The notes below the pieces were generated by a model. It worked only from the letters and a program-made list of their open reading frames with translations. It had not been told where the DNA came from and searched no databases. A program made the translations under genes and the position numbers. A DNA stretch of 64,000 bases from assembly GCF_009389715.1 (NCBI RefSeq), contig NW_024067689.1, forward strand, positions 1,240,001-1,304,000. Reading direction: 5' to 3'. Positions 1 through 11,592 of this stretch are shown in pieces. The DNA comes from Phoenix dactylifera (lineage: Eukaryota > Streptophyta > Magnoliopsida > Arecales > Arecaceae). How positions within the stretch are numbered: the stretch's first letter is position 1; each line of letters begins with the position of its first letter.

Positions 1-345
1 CTGTTTAGGAGAAGTGAAACAAAATCCCTGCTAAAATCAATCATGGTACTATGCAGCGTGAAAAATTGTTGTTGGATCAATGTATCAACAGGTTGTTTAG
101 AATTTGCTTGTATTTGTACTTTGGTCCATGGTGTTGTATCTGTTAGAAAAACAGAAGACTTATCAATCATGTGTTTGTAAGCATGTTGGCACCTCTATGG
201 GTCATAAGTACTCATTAATTTGTGGATAGTGTGGTTAGTGAGATCCAAGGTCCACTATTCCTCAGCAAACAACAGACCAACTATGGCCTTCACAAACTTC
301 GATAATTGGATGAGCCATGTTGGTTGAGTTGCTTGATTTTTTAAA

Positions 346-799
346 GGGTTTTTTTGCATGAATACCCTCCTAAATATCAAATTTTGCATGAATATCCTTC
401 CAAATTAATATTTGCATGTATATCCTCGCAAAACACTTGTTTTGCTATTTTACTCTCTTTTTTTATCTTTATTTTTGCATATGTGCCCATGCTATCTAAT
501 GCCGTTAAAAAATTAATGATTTCAAATTAAAATGATTAAAATATCTTTAATGGGTAGATGTGCAAAATGAAACATTTATAAGGCAATCACGATGGGGGAC
601 AAAAAAAGTAATTGCAAAATTTTATTTTATTTTTAATTAAAACAAATATGGTTTTTATTAACGGCGTTAGAAGGATCGTTATATTAGAGGCATTTGTGCA
701 AAAACAGTGTTTTATGAGGGTAGAGAAATAAATATAAATTTTAAGGGGGTATTCACACAAATTTAAATTTTTAGAAGAGTATTCATGCAAAAAACTCTG
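346..799. mobile_element. Small non-autonomous TIR element (MITE-like)
   Basis: The ends form an inverted repeat: the left end reads gggtttttttgcatgaatac and the reverse complement of the right end reads cagagttttttgcatgaata. Inside both ends the motif 'gcatgaatayyc' recurs several times in inverted orientation. The flanks share ttttaaa (339-345 and 800-806), a possible target duplication, but it is low in complexity. There is no coding capacity. It lies just upstream of a candidate exon, so it probably sits in an intron. The superfamily is not assigned. Confidence 0.55.
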
Positions 800-853
800 T
801 TTTAAATTTTTTTTAATTTTCTCATCGTTGTCTTGTTTGACAGTCATTTGCAG

Positions 854-1152
854 ATATGTGGGTTGATTATCTTCTCAAAGAATCTGAAGAAAGAGGGAGG
901 AGGGAATCTTCCGAAGCAGCCGGAGTATCTGCTAGTGCACAGGAGAGAAGCACAAGCTCTACAAGGATGCAATCAGCCCCTGAGAAAAGTACTAGTGGTG
1001 CTTCCAGTTTTCCGACTGTACAGATATCTAGACCTCCATCCAAACAAAATCAGCACTTTAAACCTTTAGATGCTGAATTTGCAACAGTTCCTCTTACATC
1101 CTCAGTCCATCCATCTGACAGTTCATTTTCAAGGTTGCCCCAGAGATACTGA
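854..1152 (+). CDS. Candidate 3'-terminal exon of an unidentified gene (partial)
   Basis: An acceptor-like ...tttgcag at 847-853 is followed by an open frame of about 99 codons that ends at TGA 1150-1152. The peptide begins MWVDYLLKESEERGRR and then becomes Ser/Thr/Pro-rich and disordered, ending SRLPQRY. This looks like the tail of a larger protein whose earlier exons lie left of the window or are not recognisable in the AT-rich 1-845 stretch. An overlapping frame (833-1069) is also open but has a less protein-like composition. I do not recognise the family. No domain is visible. Confidence 0.4.
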
Positions 1153-4100
1153 TATTAGAAATGTGCAGTGGAGGTAAGAGCTAATGAGGATACAGTTATT
1201 TAAAATTTGTTGAGGTAAATATTCCATTTGTTTATATGAAATGCAGTGTATTCTAATTTTGATTGCATTCTTTTAATATGTAAAAGAGTGGAGTGCACGT
1301 TTGTCATTCCACCGGTTATGATCAGAAAGTGCTGTTGCCTGAGTGGCCTAACTGGCCAAATTCTCTCTCTCACTCTCACTCTCTCTCTCTGACACACACA
1401 AATGGAAAATATATTTTAGCCAATTCTGTTTCAGCCAATGCTCGTGTTGCTGCTGGATGCACTTGTAATATAAGGTTGACAGACATGTAAAATGTCCTTA
1501 AAAGCAGAAAAAAGGGTATAATGATCCAATAAATTTCAGAACGGACCTTATCTATAGTCAAATAAAACTTTAACCTGTTTCTATTAATACAGAAATAAAT
1601 ATCTTTTTGTTACAAAACCCCCTTTTCTACCTCCTGAATAAAAAAAGACTCTTTTCTTTATTAGCATGTGTTGTTTCATGAGTGTCATTTGAGAGGTTAC
1701 CAAATTATCAAACTGGGAAAATGTTGATGATTATGGGAAAATGTTCTATCAAGAAAGGGGGAAAATGATGCACATCTGTTTAAAATTGCATGATGGAATG
1801 GATGATATGATGATCAAATTAACCTTGTGAGTAGCTTAATATTTCCTCCCAATTTTTACTGTCTTGACCGGCATATATTTGTGCAATTGAATTAGAACAT
1901 TGCATTTGCATAAGATACCTCTTCCTTTCCCTCATTTATTTGCAAACCCAATCTCGGTCTCTTAAAAGCAGATGGGCAGAAGTACTTCACACGATTTGGC
2001 CAGTTAGCACCTAAGACATAAGTTGGCGAGTTTCTGATTCCTCTGAGGGTGATGTGTGACAAAAGAAACGAAAGAATTTGGTTATCATCTTTTTGCAGCT
2101 TTACCACTTCAACTTCTTATCATCAAATCTCCGCATGAATGGTATAATATCATTGCCGAACGTGTGTAGGTAGGATGCACGAAAAGGAAAGACAAAACGA
2201 GTTAAGAAGAGGGCTAGATTGTTATATATTCATTAGAAAATAATCTCTTTCCCAGGTCATCAAATTCAGCAAGCATGCATTTACAGCTTGGTATCATATC
2301 ATTGCCACCTGCGCATCAAAGAACTCAAATTTCAAGCTTTGCATTCAGGCTGAGACGGAAGCTTTGCCATTAGTACCAAAAAAAAAAAAAAAAAAACTTT
2401 GCCACCGCATCAAGGCACTGCCAAACAGCCTGGGGAAGACATTGTATGCCATTTTTCTCGTATTTAAGACACCGTATGCTACCTATTATTGTCAACCACA
2501 GCTCCAACATGCATTGCACCATTGACTCCACTGTAAGCATATACAGTCCTCAATGAAAGGATGCGACATCTGAACACAAGAATGCATAGAAAAAGAGCCG
2601 TTACAGACGGCGCAAGCTGATGATCCGCGACTTATACTGGATCAACTTACTATTCGAAACTGTTGCCCAAAGGGAAACGAAACTTCCAAACAGAAAAATC
2701 GCTACAGTACAAAACAAGTACATTCCAAAGCGTTTGAATGTTGAACTAAACAGCGATCTTTAATCTTTTTGTCATCGTTAAGGAGCAAAAAAATCACTCT
2801 AAATGTCTTCATTCACATGGCAGTTAAATCCTCCTAACAGACACTTAATTCCAAGGCCGGGGAACTGTTGGACGGAAGGTTGCAAGAGCCAAAACGGAAA
2901 TCACATCGTTGAATTGATCGCCAAATCTTCATCTCACCGAACTTTAACCATCCGTAAGAACTTGGGAATGTCCATTGCCCATATAGATATTTTACCATAA
3001 GAATGTCATGAAGATAAAATTCGCACAAATCAAAAGGCATTTTGAGCGCAAAACTACAGCAACTTTGTCGATAACATTTTAAACGTTCTCACGTAAGTTC
3101 TGACCAGGATGTGTCTAAGATCTCGAAGATCCGGTTCCAAACTTAACCACAGCATACCTCCATTAGGTGAACAAAATGAAGAACCAATTTCTTCAAAAAA
3201 AATGAAAACATTTCCATTTCCTCAACAACAAAAATGTGCAAGGTAAGAAGTGATGACGCCCTTATCCGATTGCTGCAACGCGCGACGAAGTGGATTTTCC
3301 TGTCCATCTCCCCACAAAGTCTAAAACACAGAATAAGTGCAACAGCTCTCTAGCCAAAACTTTACTAAAGTCATTAAATTACATAGGCTTGCGAAGCCTC
3401 CTGAGGCCCCTAAATGATTTCAGACAAAACAAAATGAAAACAAACCATGTCTGAGTTCATTAAATAAAATAAGGTGACAAACCTGAAGCAGCTGCTTGGT
3501 AAGTCCACTCTAAGGCACATTTCTTATCATGAGCTCTTACTTCAACATGAGGACATCAATATCAAGCTAGAGTTCTATAAGAAGTACAATCACAGGAATT
3601 GATGGATATAGTCTCACAATAAATGCTAGACAGAGAATAACATACTACTTGCCACCAGCAACCAGATTTGAACAACACAGCTCCCGCCAAAGATTTTATC
3701 CAATTGTATCAATCTTGCAGAAGAAATTCATATATTTCAACATTCCTTTGAGCGACAACCCTCACCATCTGAAAAGTTAGCTCCAATTAACTATTTGCAA
3801 TCCCTCACCCAGCATTTCTAGCCATACAAGAAAAATCTTGGATGAAACGGCCAGTAAATTGGCCAAAAAGCTCAATTAGCACTTGTTTAAGTTATTCAAC
3901 CTGTCCATTGGCTTCTGCATGACCAACAGGTAAGGTTTTCCTTGTCATTATTGAATCAAGAGTCTGGTTCACCAATGTTCCAACAAAAGCATTTCCACCG
4001 TCCCTGTGCGTAATGGCAGATAAGTAACACAGACACACACACACAATAATCATCCTTTGTTTTAATCGGACATCATCTAAAAAGCTTTCTACTCATGTTT

Positions 4101-4636
4101 ACCAAGAGATTGGTATTACCTCGATTCCACACTCATTTTAACATAATTCTGTAAACAAGTATAGAATGAATTCTTCAATAACATCTGTCACTGTCATTTT
4201 CAAGATCCCACATTTTTCAAAACCTCCTAACTGGTAAAATAGTTCAGATATATTACAATTAGCCACAGTTCAGAATGAGATTTCCTAGAAGATTAAATGC
4301 ATATACATAAACTTCAAATGGAAATAAGTCATGTGAGATATTCCAATGGTTATCTTGAACCATCCAATAGAGGAATCATGTTTAACTACAAATCATATGC
4401 CAATTCAAACTCAGTTCCACTCCCTGCAGGCTAGTAGTCAGTTGCAGTGTAAAAAAAGAAAATTTTTGAAGATTCTTTAAGACTGAAAATACAAAAGAAA
4501 AAACAAGGTAAGAAGAACATGAATAGGAGAGAATTATGGTGCAAATCCTAGTATATGAAAATAAATAGTAAACACTTCTGTCTAAAATAAATTCCCTCGA
4601 GACCAGAGACCATAAAAGACCAACAAGCTGCACAAC
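1153..4636. other. Non-coding stretch after the 854-1152 exon
   Basis: I see no convincing gene. There is a short CT/CA-rich microsatellite around 1363-1401 and a poly-A run near 2380-2396. The right part could be 3' flank of the reticulon gene, which is read leftwards from 7071, but no exon can be supported. Confidence 0.5.
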
Positions 4637-4836
4637 TTCAAAATGCGGTCTAGATCCCTAACAACTCCAATATGGGGTACAAATATAGGAGGCATGTTTC
4701 AATGACCCCTCAGTAGACAACTGAAACATGAGCTACAAGTTCAAAATGCAGTCTAGATCCCTAACAACTCCAATATGGGGCACAAATATAGGAGGCATGT
4801 TTTGATGACCCCTTAGTAGACAACTGAAACATGAGC
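4637..4836. repeat. Two-copy tandem duplication, period 103 bp
   Basis: The segment starting ttcaaaatgcggtctagatc at 4637 recurs at 4740 (ttcaaaatgcagtctagatc) and both copies run to 'ctgaaacatgag'. Only a few substitutions separate them, so the duplication is fairly recent. It lies 3' of the reticulon gene. Confidence 0.9.
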
Positions 4837-5244
4837 CCTGCAGTTACATTGTAAAACATGTGAATGTTCTTCATTCAAGCTCTGAGACTGAGTCTTCTTT
4901 TTGTGTCATCTAATTTACTATAAATCCCACTTGAAGAGATCTGGAGGCACTAAAGGACCAAGATGAATCACAAAGGTAGCATCAACTTATTCATAGCATA
5001 TAAATGATTTAATCAAATCACCAGCAGAAACAGCACATAATAGGACGCTCACATGGGTAAAACAGTGCAAACATATTTCCGATCCATAACATAAAAACTT
5101 GGATTCACTCCTGCTAACGATACAAGAATAATCAAATCCAAGAGATTAGACACTTCATGTACAGACCAAAGAGGAAGTTCTAAGCAAAATGGAAAGAGAC
5201 AACAACAACACGAAAATCCACAGCTAGCCACAAACTGTCAGAAT

Positions 5245-7071
5245 CTACTGGTGCTTCTTCTCTTTCAACGGCCCCCTTGGAATCTTGCTCAAACACTTGG
5301 CATGAAATGTTGCATAATGCTTCTTGATTTCTGCCATCACCTTCTCTGCAAATGGATCGACTTTGTCCTCGTACTTCTCATACAGAACAGGCACCGTGTG
5401 CAGCGTAACAAATACTGTTTTCAAAAAGAAAAAAAAGACAAGAATGTTAGACCAAAACAAATGATAAAACAGAAAAAAAAGGAAAACAGAACATTAAATA
5501 ACTGGTCGAAACATCTTTTTACCTATATAAAACAAGGTCAAGAAATTGCAGCAGGTCCCAATGATAGAAAGAACCCATAAACCAGCAATCACCTGGAAAA
5601 CCAAGGCACCAATCAGCATAATGCTCATTCAAATACTCCTAGATCCACTAACATTTTAAATGACCAAAATACCATGAGGAATTTCTTCAGCTCACGTCCT
5701 GATGCAATGTCCCTTAGAACAGCAAAGCCCCTGTTGATCTCATATCTCAGTGAAAGTGCAACATCCACAGCCACGTCTTCAGGGATGCTCACCTCAGGAA
5801 TGTGAGGCGAAGACCTACAAACAATGACACAAAAAAATTAAGTAACCAGACAAAGATTAATCTTTAGGCCACTGGAAGCGATGCCAAACTTAGCTCAAGA
5901 GCTCACTTGTTGATGAAGGTGGACGCATTGGACCAGAGGAACAGGATTGCCAGCGACAAAATGAGGCAGTGGCAGACAAGAGTGAGCAAGTGGTATTCCA
6001 TCAACTCAAACAAGACCCAGATGGCCGTGGCCACACCTAGCACACCGGCCGAGATCTTCTTGTTCCTCCATAGGAAAATATCAGCAGCTGCAAGGATGGT
6101 GGAGGAAAAAAAAACCCTTGAGAACGTACCGTTGCCGCTGAATCCAACAATTCCCCCATCAAGTACATAAGCCAAATTATACCGCATCTATAGCTCGAGC
6201 TCCATATGGACAATTTTAAATAATAATAACAATAATACTATTCCTTGCACGAATTGGGGACAACGAAATAAATATTTTATATACACACAAAAAAAGAGAG
6301 ATTTACTACATCTAAATATATGAATTATATAAGTATTGGTCGTCCCCCCGACCAAGGAGGATTTGATCAATTGATTTCAATCAAGAGTAAAATCATTACA
6401 CATGTATTCATAAATCAACAAATCAGCAAGACAACTAGATAATGTTCAGATTGGTATTTCCTGAAGTAAGAAGGCGGTTGAATATTCTCGAATCAACTAC
6501 CACCAATCGAAATCCACGACTTGTATCTTAAATCAAATTAGGGTTTCTTCGAAAATATTATAAAGCAGTTCGGAGCTGATTTTTTTTCGCCACTATTGAG
6601 TAAAGAGACGCAAACCCTAACTAAGTAATTTGCCCTCCTCAAACTAAAAAGCACAAGCTTTTGGATTAATCCAACTAAAAATAGTCAAATTATAGGATAA
6701 CAATAGCTAATAAACTCCTTGGATCTCAGCTCAAATCATCTCGAATAGATTTTTTTTTATTAAAAAAAATCATAAGAAAATTCACAGAAAAAAAATGAAA
6801 TTTCTATTTCCGGAAAATAAATGGAACAAATATCGGGAAAGATCTGAAAAATACGAAGCGGCGATTTCTTACGCTTTCCACCGCCCAAGACGGTGTGGAC
6901 GGGCTTCTCCCTGCCGAAGAGGCGGTAGATCTTGGCCTTGACGGACGACGCGGACGGCTGCGGTTTCTCGTTGTCCGAATCGGACGACGAGGAGGAGTCC
7001 TCCTGGTGGAACTTCTCCGTTATCTTCTCCATCACCGACTCCTCCACCGACTCCTCCTTCTTCTCCGCCAT
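5245..7071 (-). CDS. Reticulon-like protein (RTNLB family)
   Basis: Five exons on the minus strand: 7071-6873, 6087-5907, 5814-5673, 5592-5523 and 5414-5245. All introns are GT-AG and join in frame to give 253 residues, the usual size for a plant RTNLB. The N-terminus (residues 1-65) is acidic and Ser-rich ([20 protein letters not shown]). The reticulon homology domain follows from about residue 60 ([20 protein letters not shown]), with two long hydrophobic hairpins at about 78-120 and 175-215 around a hydrophilic loop ([20 protein letters not shown]). The C-terminus is Lys-rich (PLKEKKHQ), typical of ER retention. The family curves tubular ER membranes. I chose the ATG at 7069-7071 because MAEKK matches family N-termini. 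An in-frame ATG at 7098 would add nine residues. Confidence 0.95.
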
Positions 7072-7366
7072 CGCCTCAGAAACTCCGATGCCGTACAAAC
7101 TTCGTCGCAGCTCTCTCTCCCCACCGCTATCTCTACTCTCTCGGAAGATAAAAGCGGGAGGCTATAAAGGGGCCGAGCCTGGTTGGGGCGATCTCGACCG
7201 TCGGATCAGGAGTCCAAGCCTCGTGCCTCACGGACGGTGCGCAGACGGCCGTTGCATTGGACGGCCCGCCCTCTGGCGTTTCCTGTGACCGGACGTCAAC
7301 GTCCCGTTAATTTTTTTGTTCCACGGCGCCGCCGGCACGACCGACGCTCTGCCCGCTCCATAACGT

Positions 7367-7841
7367 GGCAGCTCATGGATGCACTGCATCCGCTGCCTGG
7401 TCTCGGACAGCAATAGATCATTGTTAACGTGATCTCAGCTCGTCTCTGATGGCCCGGCACATCGTGTTTTTTTTTTTAAAAAAAAAAATTCTTCATACAA
7501 TCCGTATACAAATATATTCAATAAAATTAAAAAACACTAGCTCACAGTGTGCTAGTGGCAGATCCTTCTCCATCTAAAAGGTATATCCTGAATGGTGAGC
7601 CGTATAGGCAGCTCATGGATGTACTGCATCCGCTGCCTGGTCTCGGACAGCAATAGATCATTGTTAACGTGATCGTCCGGCACTGGCACATTATGTTTTT
7701 TTTTAAAAAAAAAATTTCATACAATCCGTATACAAATATATCCAATAAAATTAAAAAACACTAGCTCACGGAGTGCCAGTGGCAGATCCTCTTCCTTTAC
7801 CTAAAAGATATATCGTGAATAATGGGCCGTATGGATAAAAA
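7367..7841. repeat. Two-copy tandem duplication, period 240 bp, upstream of the reticulon gene
   Basis: Copy 1 begins ggcagctcatggatgcactg at 7367 and copy 2 begins ggcagctcatggatgtactg at 7607. Each copy has a GC-rich head, a poly-T/poly-A palindrome (about 7468-7490 and 7697-7712), and an AT-rich tail ending in a 'cactagctcac' block. The second copy lacks a short piece around the poly-T. The array starts about 300 bp upstream of the reticulon start codon, within its likely promoter. Confidence 0.9.
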
Positions 7842-8383
7842 CGCGCTGGCACATTGGTCTCAAAGGCTGTTTGCTACCATAGGGGCGACAGCGGAAACGC
7901 ACCGGCACTGACGGTGCACGTCATTCCGGACCGCCGAACGAGGAAATGAGGGCCTGCATGTTTTTATTCTCCCTCTAAACTCTGAAGAGCCGCAACCTTA
8001 GCTGCTAAGAAAAAAAGCATCTTGAGAAATTTATCGTTATTTTATTTCATATAATATTTTCAGAGATAGATATTATTATTAAATGAGAAATCAGAAATGA
8101 AATCCGTGGAGAGAAGAAAATGAGAAAATGGTCAAGTAATTTTAAAATGTATACTTTTATACCCTTGAGAGTTCTATACAAAGATACAACGTTGGAATTT
8201 AAAATCTGAAGCTAGACAATTTCAAAAAAATTATAAGAAGCAGGGCTAGCGCCTAAGTAACTGTGTCTAGAGTGAAGGACCGTAAACTTTTGCATCATAT
8301 GGGCATGGATGCTATAAAGCCATTTATCCACTTCTCCTAGCTTTGGAATTCACTGTTGTTACAGGATTAGGCACACGTGATAG

Positions 8384-8500
8384 CACATATACATACACAC
8401 ACGGATACATATACATACATACATATACATATATATACATTAAGATATATATATACATATACATATACATGTGTATATGCGTGTGTGTGTTTGTGTGTAT
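8384..8500. repeat. Compound microsatellite (TA/CATA/TG)
   Basis: A run of cacaca, cataca, tatata and tgtgtg units. It gives open frames on both strands made only of Thr/Tyr/Ile/Val repeats, which are not genes. Confidence 0.9.
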
Positions 8501-8632
8501 GGTAGAATTTCTCCGCACGTGCATGCCCGCATGCCACACGTGGTCAGGATGTCAGCTTGTAAAATTATGAGAATAGGATGTAAATTTAAATAGACTTAAC
8601 CAAGTGATGATTGTTAGAGTAGAAAAGTGACC

Positions 8633-8836
8633 AGAGGTATTATCCGCTTTGGAGGAGCACGCACGTGCTTAACATCTTGCGCGGCTCGTGCACAGCAGTT
8701 TTTCTCTCACAGCTTTGTCCTTCTTAAAAGGGCCCTCTAGAAAGAAAGGGGTGGTCCTTCCTTATAAAGCACAATTCTTTCTGCTACTCTTTCGATGTGG
8801 GACTAAAGTTCCAGGTCCCCTATCCGCCCCCCAACA
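8633..8836. repeat. Left copy of a dispersed ~200-bp direct repeat
   Basis: It begins agaggtattatccgctttgg and contains aaaagggccctct, ctactctttcgatgtgggac and ends near ccgccccccaaca. A diverged copy in the same orientation lies at 11399-11592. The 'gggactaaag' wording resembles plant LTR termini, so the pair may be LTRs of a short retroelement interrupted by the foldback element between them. No primer site or target duplication could be confirmed. Confidence 0.7.
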
Positions 8837-8971
8837 CTACCTCTCCAGTGGAAAGAATTCGTGCGGGAAAGTTTCGGCGGGGCCCTTCCTCTAGCGCCAT
8901 CAGTTAGAGCGGGAAAGGACTGTTGGAAGTCTCCTTCCTTTTAGTAGTTTGTAATGTTGAGAAGGGTTTTA

Positions 8972-10891
8972 GGCCCTGTTTGGGGGAGCTGTTGGCAGTA
9001 GAGCTGTTAGAAGTAGAGCTGTTGGAAGTAGAGCTGTCTGAAGTAGAGCTGTTATAAAAAGCCGTTTGCTGTTTGGTAACCACATTCGTAAAGTGTTGTG
9101 CTACGTTGTTTTGTGTTTGGTAAACAAACTGAGAAAGTACTTTTGTATGACAAAATTACCATAAAAGACATTGCATAGTATTATACAACAGAACATAATA
9201 AAATATAACATAAATTAATACATAAATATACGATATAGTATAATATTATTGTAATATAAAATAATATTATGTTGATATAGCATAATAGTAATATAATTAT
9301 TAGAGTAAATTAATATTTGGTAATATAACATAATATTAAATTATTTAACATAACATATTAATGTATTATGATATAATGTAATATATATTATATTTATAGT
9401 ATAATACAATAATAAAAGTATAAAATATTATAATTATTAGTATAAATTAATTTCTCATAATATAACATAATATTAAATTATTTAAAATAACATATTAATG
9501 TATTATAATGTAATGTAATCTAATACAATATTTATAGTATAATACAATAATAAAGGTAGAAAATATTATAATTATTATTATAAATTAATTTTTCATAATA
9601 TAACATAATATTAAATTATTTAAAATAACATATTAATGTATTATGATATAATATAATATGATATTATATTTATAGTATAATACAAAAATAAAGGTATAAA
9701 ATATTATAATTATTAGTATAAATTAATTTTCCATAATATAACATAATATTAAATTATTTAACATAACATATTAATGTATTATGATATAATATAATATGAT
9801 ATTATATTTATAGTATAACACAAAAATAAAGGTATAAAATATTATAATTATTAGTATAAAATAATTTTTCATAATATAACATAATATTAAATTATTTAAC
9901 ATAACATATTAATGTATTATGATATAATATAATATGATATTATATTTATAGTATAACACAAAAGTAAAGGTATAAAATATTATAATTATTAGTATAAAAA
10001 AATTTCCCATAAAACAATTTTCCGTGGTCCAGGGGCTCTTTTTCGTGGTCCATGCTCGAGGAGGACCTTAGCGTAGGCCGCGAAGTTGATGATAAAAAAA
10101 AAACAATAGATTGATTTTGGAAGGTATGGAAAAGGATTAAAATTTTTTTCTTCTAAAATGTGGTTCAAGAGATGCATACAAAAATTAAAAAGAAAAATAC
10201 CTTTTCTTATGGAAGGGAATCTGACGGCTTGGGTTCTTGGCTCCAGCAGATTTTTAGGTTTATAAAGGGACAAACTATGTAATTATGTTATTTTAATATG
10301 GGCATTTTTGTCAAAAATACAGCTTTCCGAAAAAGCTGAAACAGCTTCCTCCCAAAAGCTCCAAATTGGAGCTTCCTCCCAAAAGCTGTTTTCAGCTTCC
10401 CGCAAAAGCTGAAACAGCTTTTTGAAAAATTTACCAAACACAGTTTTTCATCTAAAAGTACTTTTGGAGGGCCAGAAAGCACGGAGCCAAGAACCCTAGC
10501 CGTCAGACTCCCTTCCGTAAGAAAAAGGTATTTTTCTTTTCAATTTTTGTATGCATCTCTTGAACCACATTTTACTATTATGCTATATTAACATAATATT
10601 ATTTTATATTACAATAATATTATACTATATCGTATATTTATGTATTAATTTATGTTATGTTTTATTATGTTCTGTTGTATAATACTATGCAATATCCTTT
10701 ATGGTAATTTTGTCATATAAAAGTACTTTCTCAGATTGTTTACCAAACACAAAACAAAGTACCACAGCACTTTACGAATGTAGTTACCAAACAGCAAACA
10801 GCTTTTTATAACAGCTCTACTTCAGACAGCTCTACTTCCAACAGCTCTACTTCCAACAGCTCTACTGCCAACAGCTCCCCCAAACAGGGCC
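8972..10891. mobile_element. Foldback DNA element with 409-bp inverted arms (TTA target duplication)
   Basis: The ends are perfect mirrors: ggccctgtttgggggagctg at the left, cagctcccccaaacagggcc at the right, flanked by TTA at 8969-8971 and 10892-10894. TTA duplication and a GGCCCTGTTTGG end fit PIF/Harbinger-related MITEs. The right arm (10483-10891) pairs with the left in two blocks, 8972-9291 and 10156-10244. Between those blocks lies an 864-bp insertion that includes a minisatellite. The loop (10245-10482) is built from small palindromes such as aaaagctgaaacagctt. There is no transposase frame. Subterminal repeats of 'agtagagctgtt' occur four times in each arm. Confidence 0.85.
9300..10005. 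repeat. AT-rich minisatellite, ~138-bp unit, about five copies
   Basis: The landmark ttatttaa(c/a)ataacatattaatg recurs at 9341, 9478, 9616, 9754 and 9892, a period of 137-138 bp. Copies are over 90% alike by eye. The array sits inside the left arm of the foldback element, with no counterpart in the right arm. Confidence 0.9.
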
Positions 10892-11398
10892 TTAGTCCCA
10901 CATTGCTTGTGTAGAGTTTTTTATATAGCTTTATAAGTATTCATATTCTATACATGATAAAGTAACTTTTTGGTGGAAAGTTGTGGAGAGAAAGCCAATA
11001 TTATATTAATCAAAGATTGGCACTTGGCCTAAAATTCATATTGGCAGTTTTTATCCGTTTTGCACAAAATAATTGCACTAGCAGTTATGTTTTGAACAGG
11101 CACTATTCCAAAGGTTGTGTTGGTTTAGAGTATAATTCAGGGTTATAAATTGCCAATATCCTTCACAGATTAATATAACCTCATATATAAAAATCTTTCA
11201 TTCCGTTGTTCTGTGGAATCCTAGTTTTGCTAGATAGGACTTTATTTCGGTTTTGTTGTATCCTGGAGTGAATTTGCTGAATCACCAACAGTAACATAGT
11301 GGGGGCAAAATTCGCTTAAGGACAGTGTTAATTCACGCTTCAAGACCGGTTTGAAATAATAGAGTTCCTTCTGCTTCAACAAGGACTGCGTCTCGACT

Positions 11399-11592
11399 AG
11401 AGGTATTGTCTGCTTTGGGGGAGCACGCACGTGTTTAACATCGTGCACAGCAATTTTCCCCTCACGGCTTTGTTTTTCTTAAAAGGGCCCTCTGGAAGAA
11501 AAGGGGTGGCTCCACCTTATAAGGTACAATCCTTTCCGCTACTCTTTCGATATGGGACTAAAGTCCCGGGTCTCCCATCCGCCCCACAACAA
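11399..11592. repeat. Right copy of the dispersed ~200-bp direct repeat
   Basis: It begins agaggtattgtctgctttgg and shares with 8633-8836 the blocks gagcacgcacgtg, aaaagggccctct and actctttcgat, ending near ccgccccacaaca. It is in the same orientation as the left copy and clearly diverged from it. Confidence 0.7.

Noticed and set aside
7163..7170. ctataaag as TATA box of the reticulon gene
   Set aside because: It reads TATAAA on the plus strand, while the gene is on the minus strand.
8324..8570. Open frames of 71 and 75 codons
   Set aside because: They are translations of the TA/CA/TG microsatellite.
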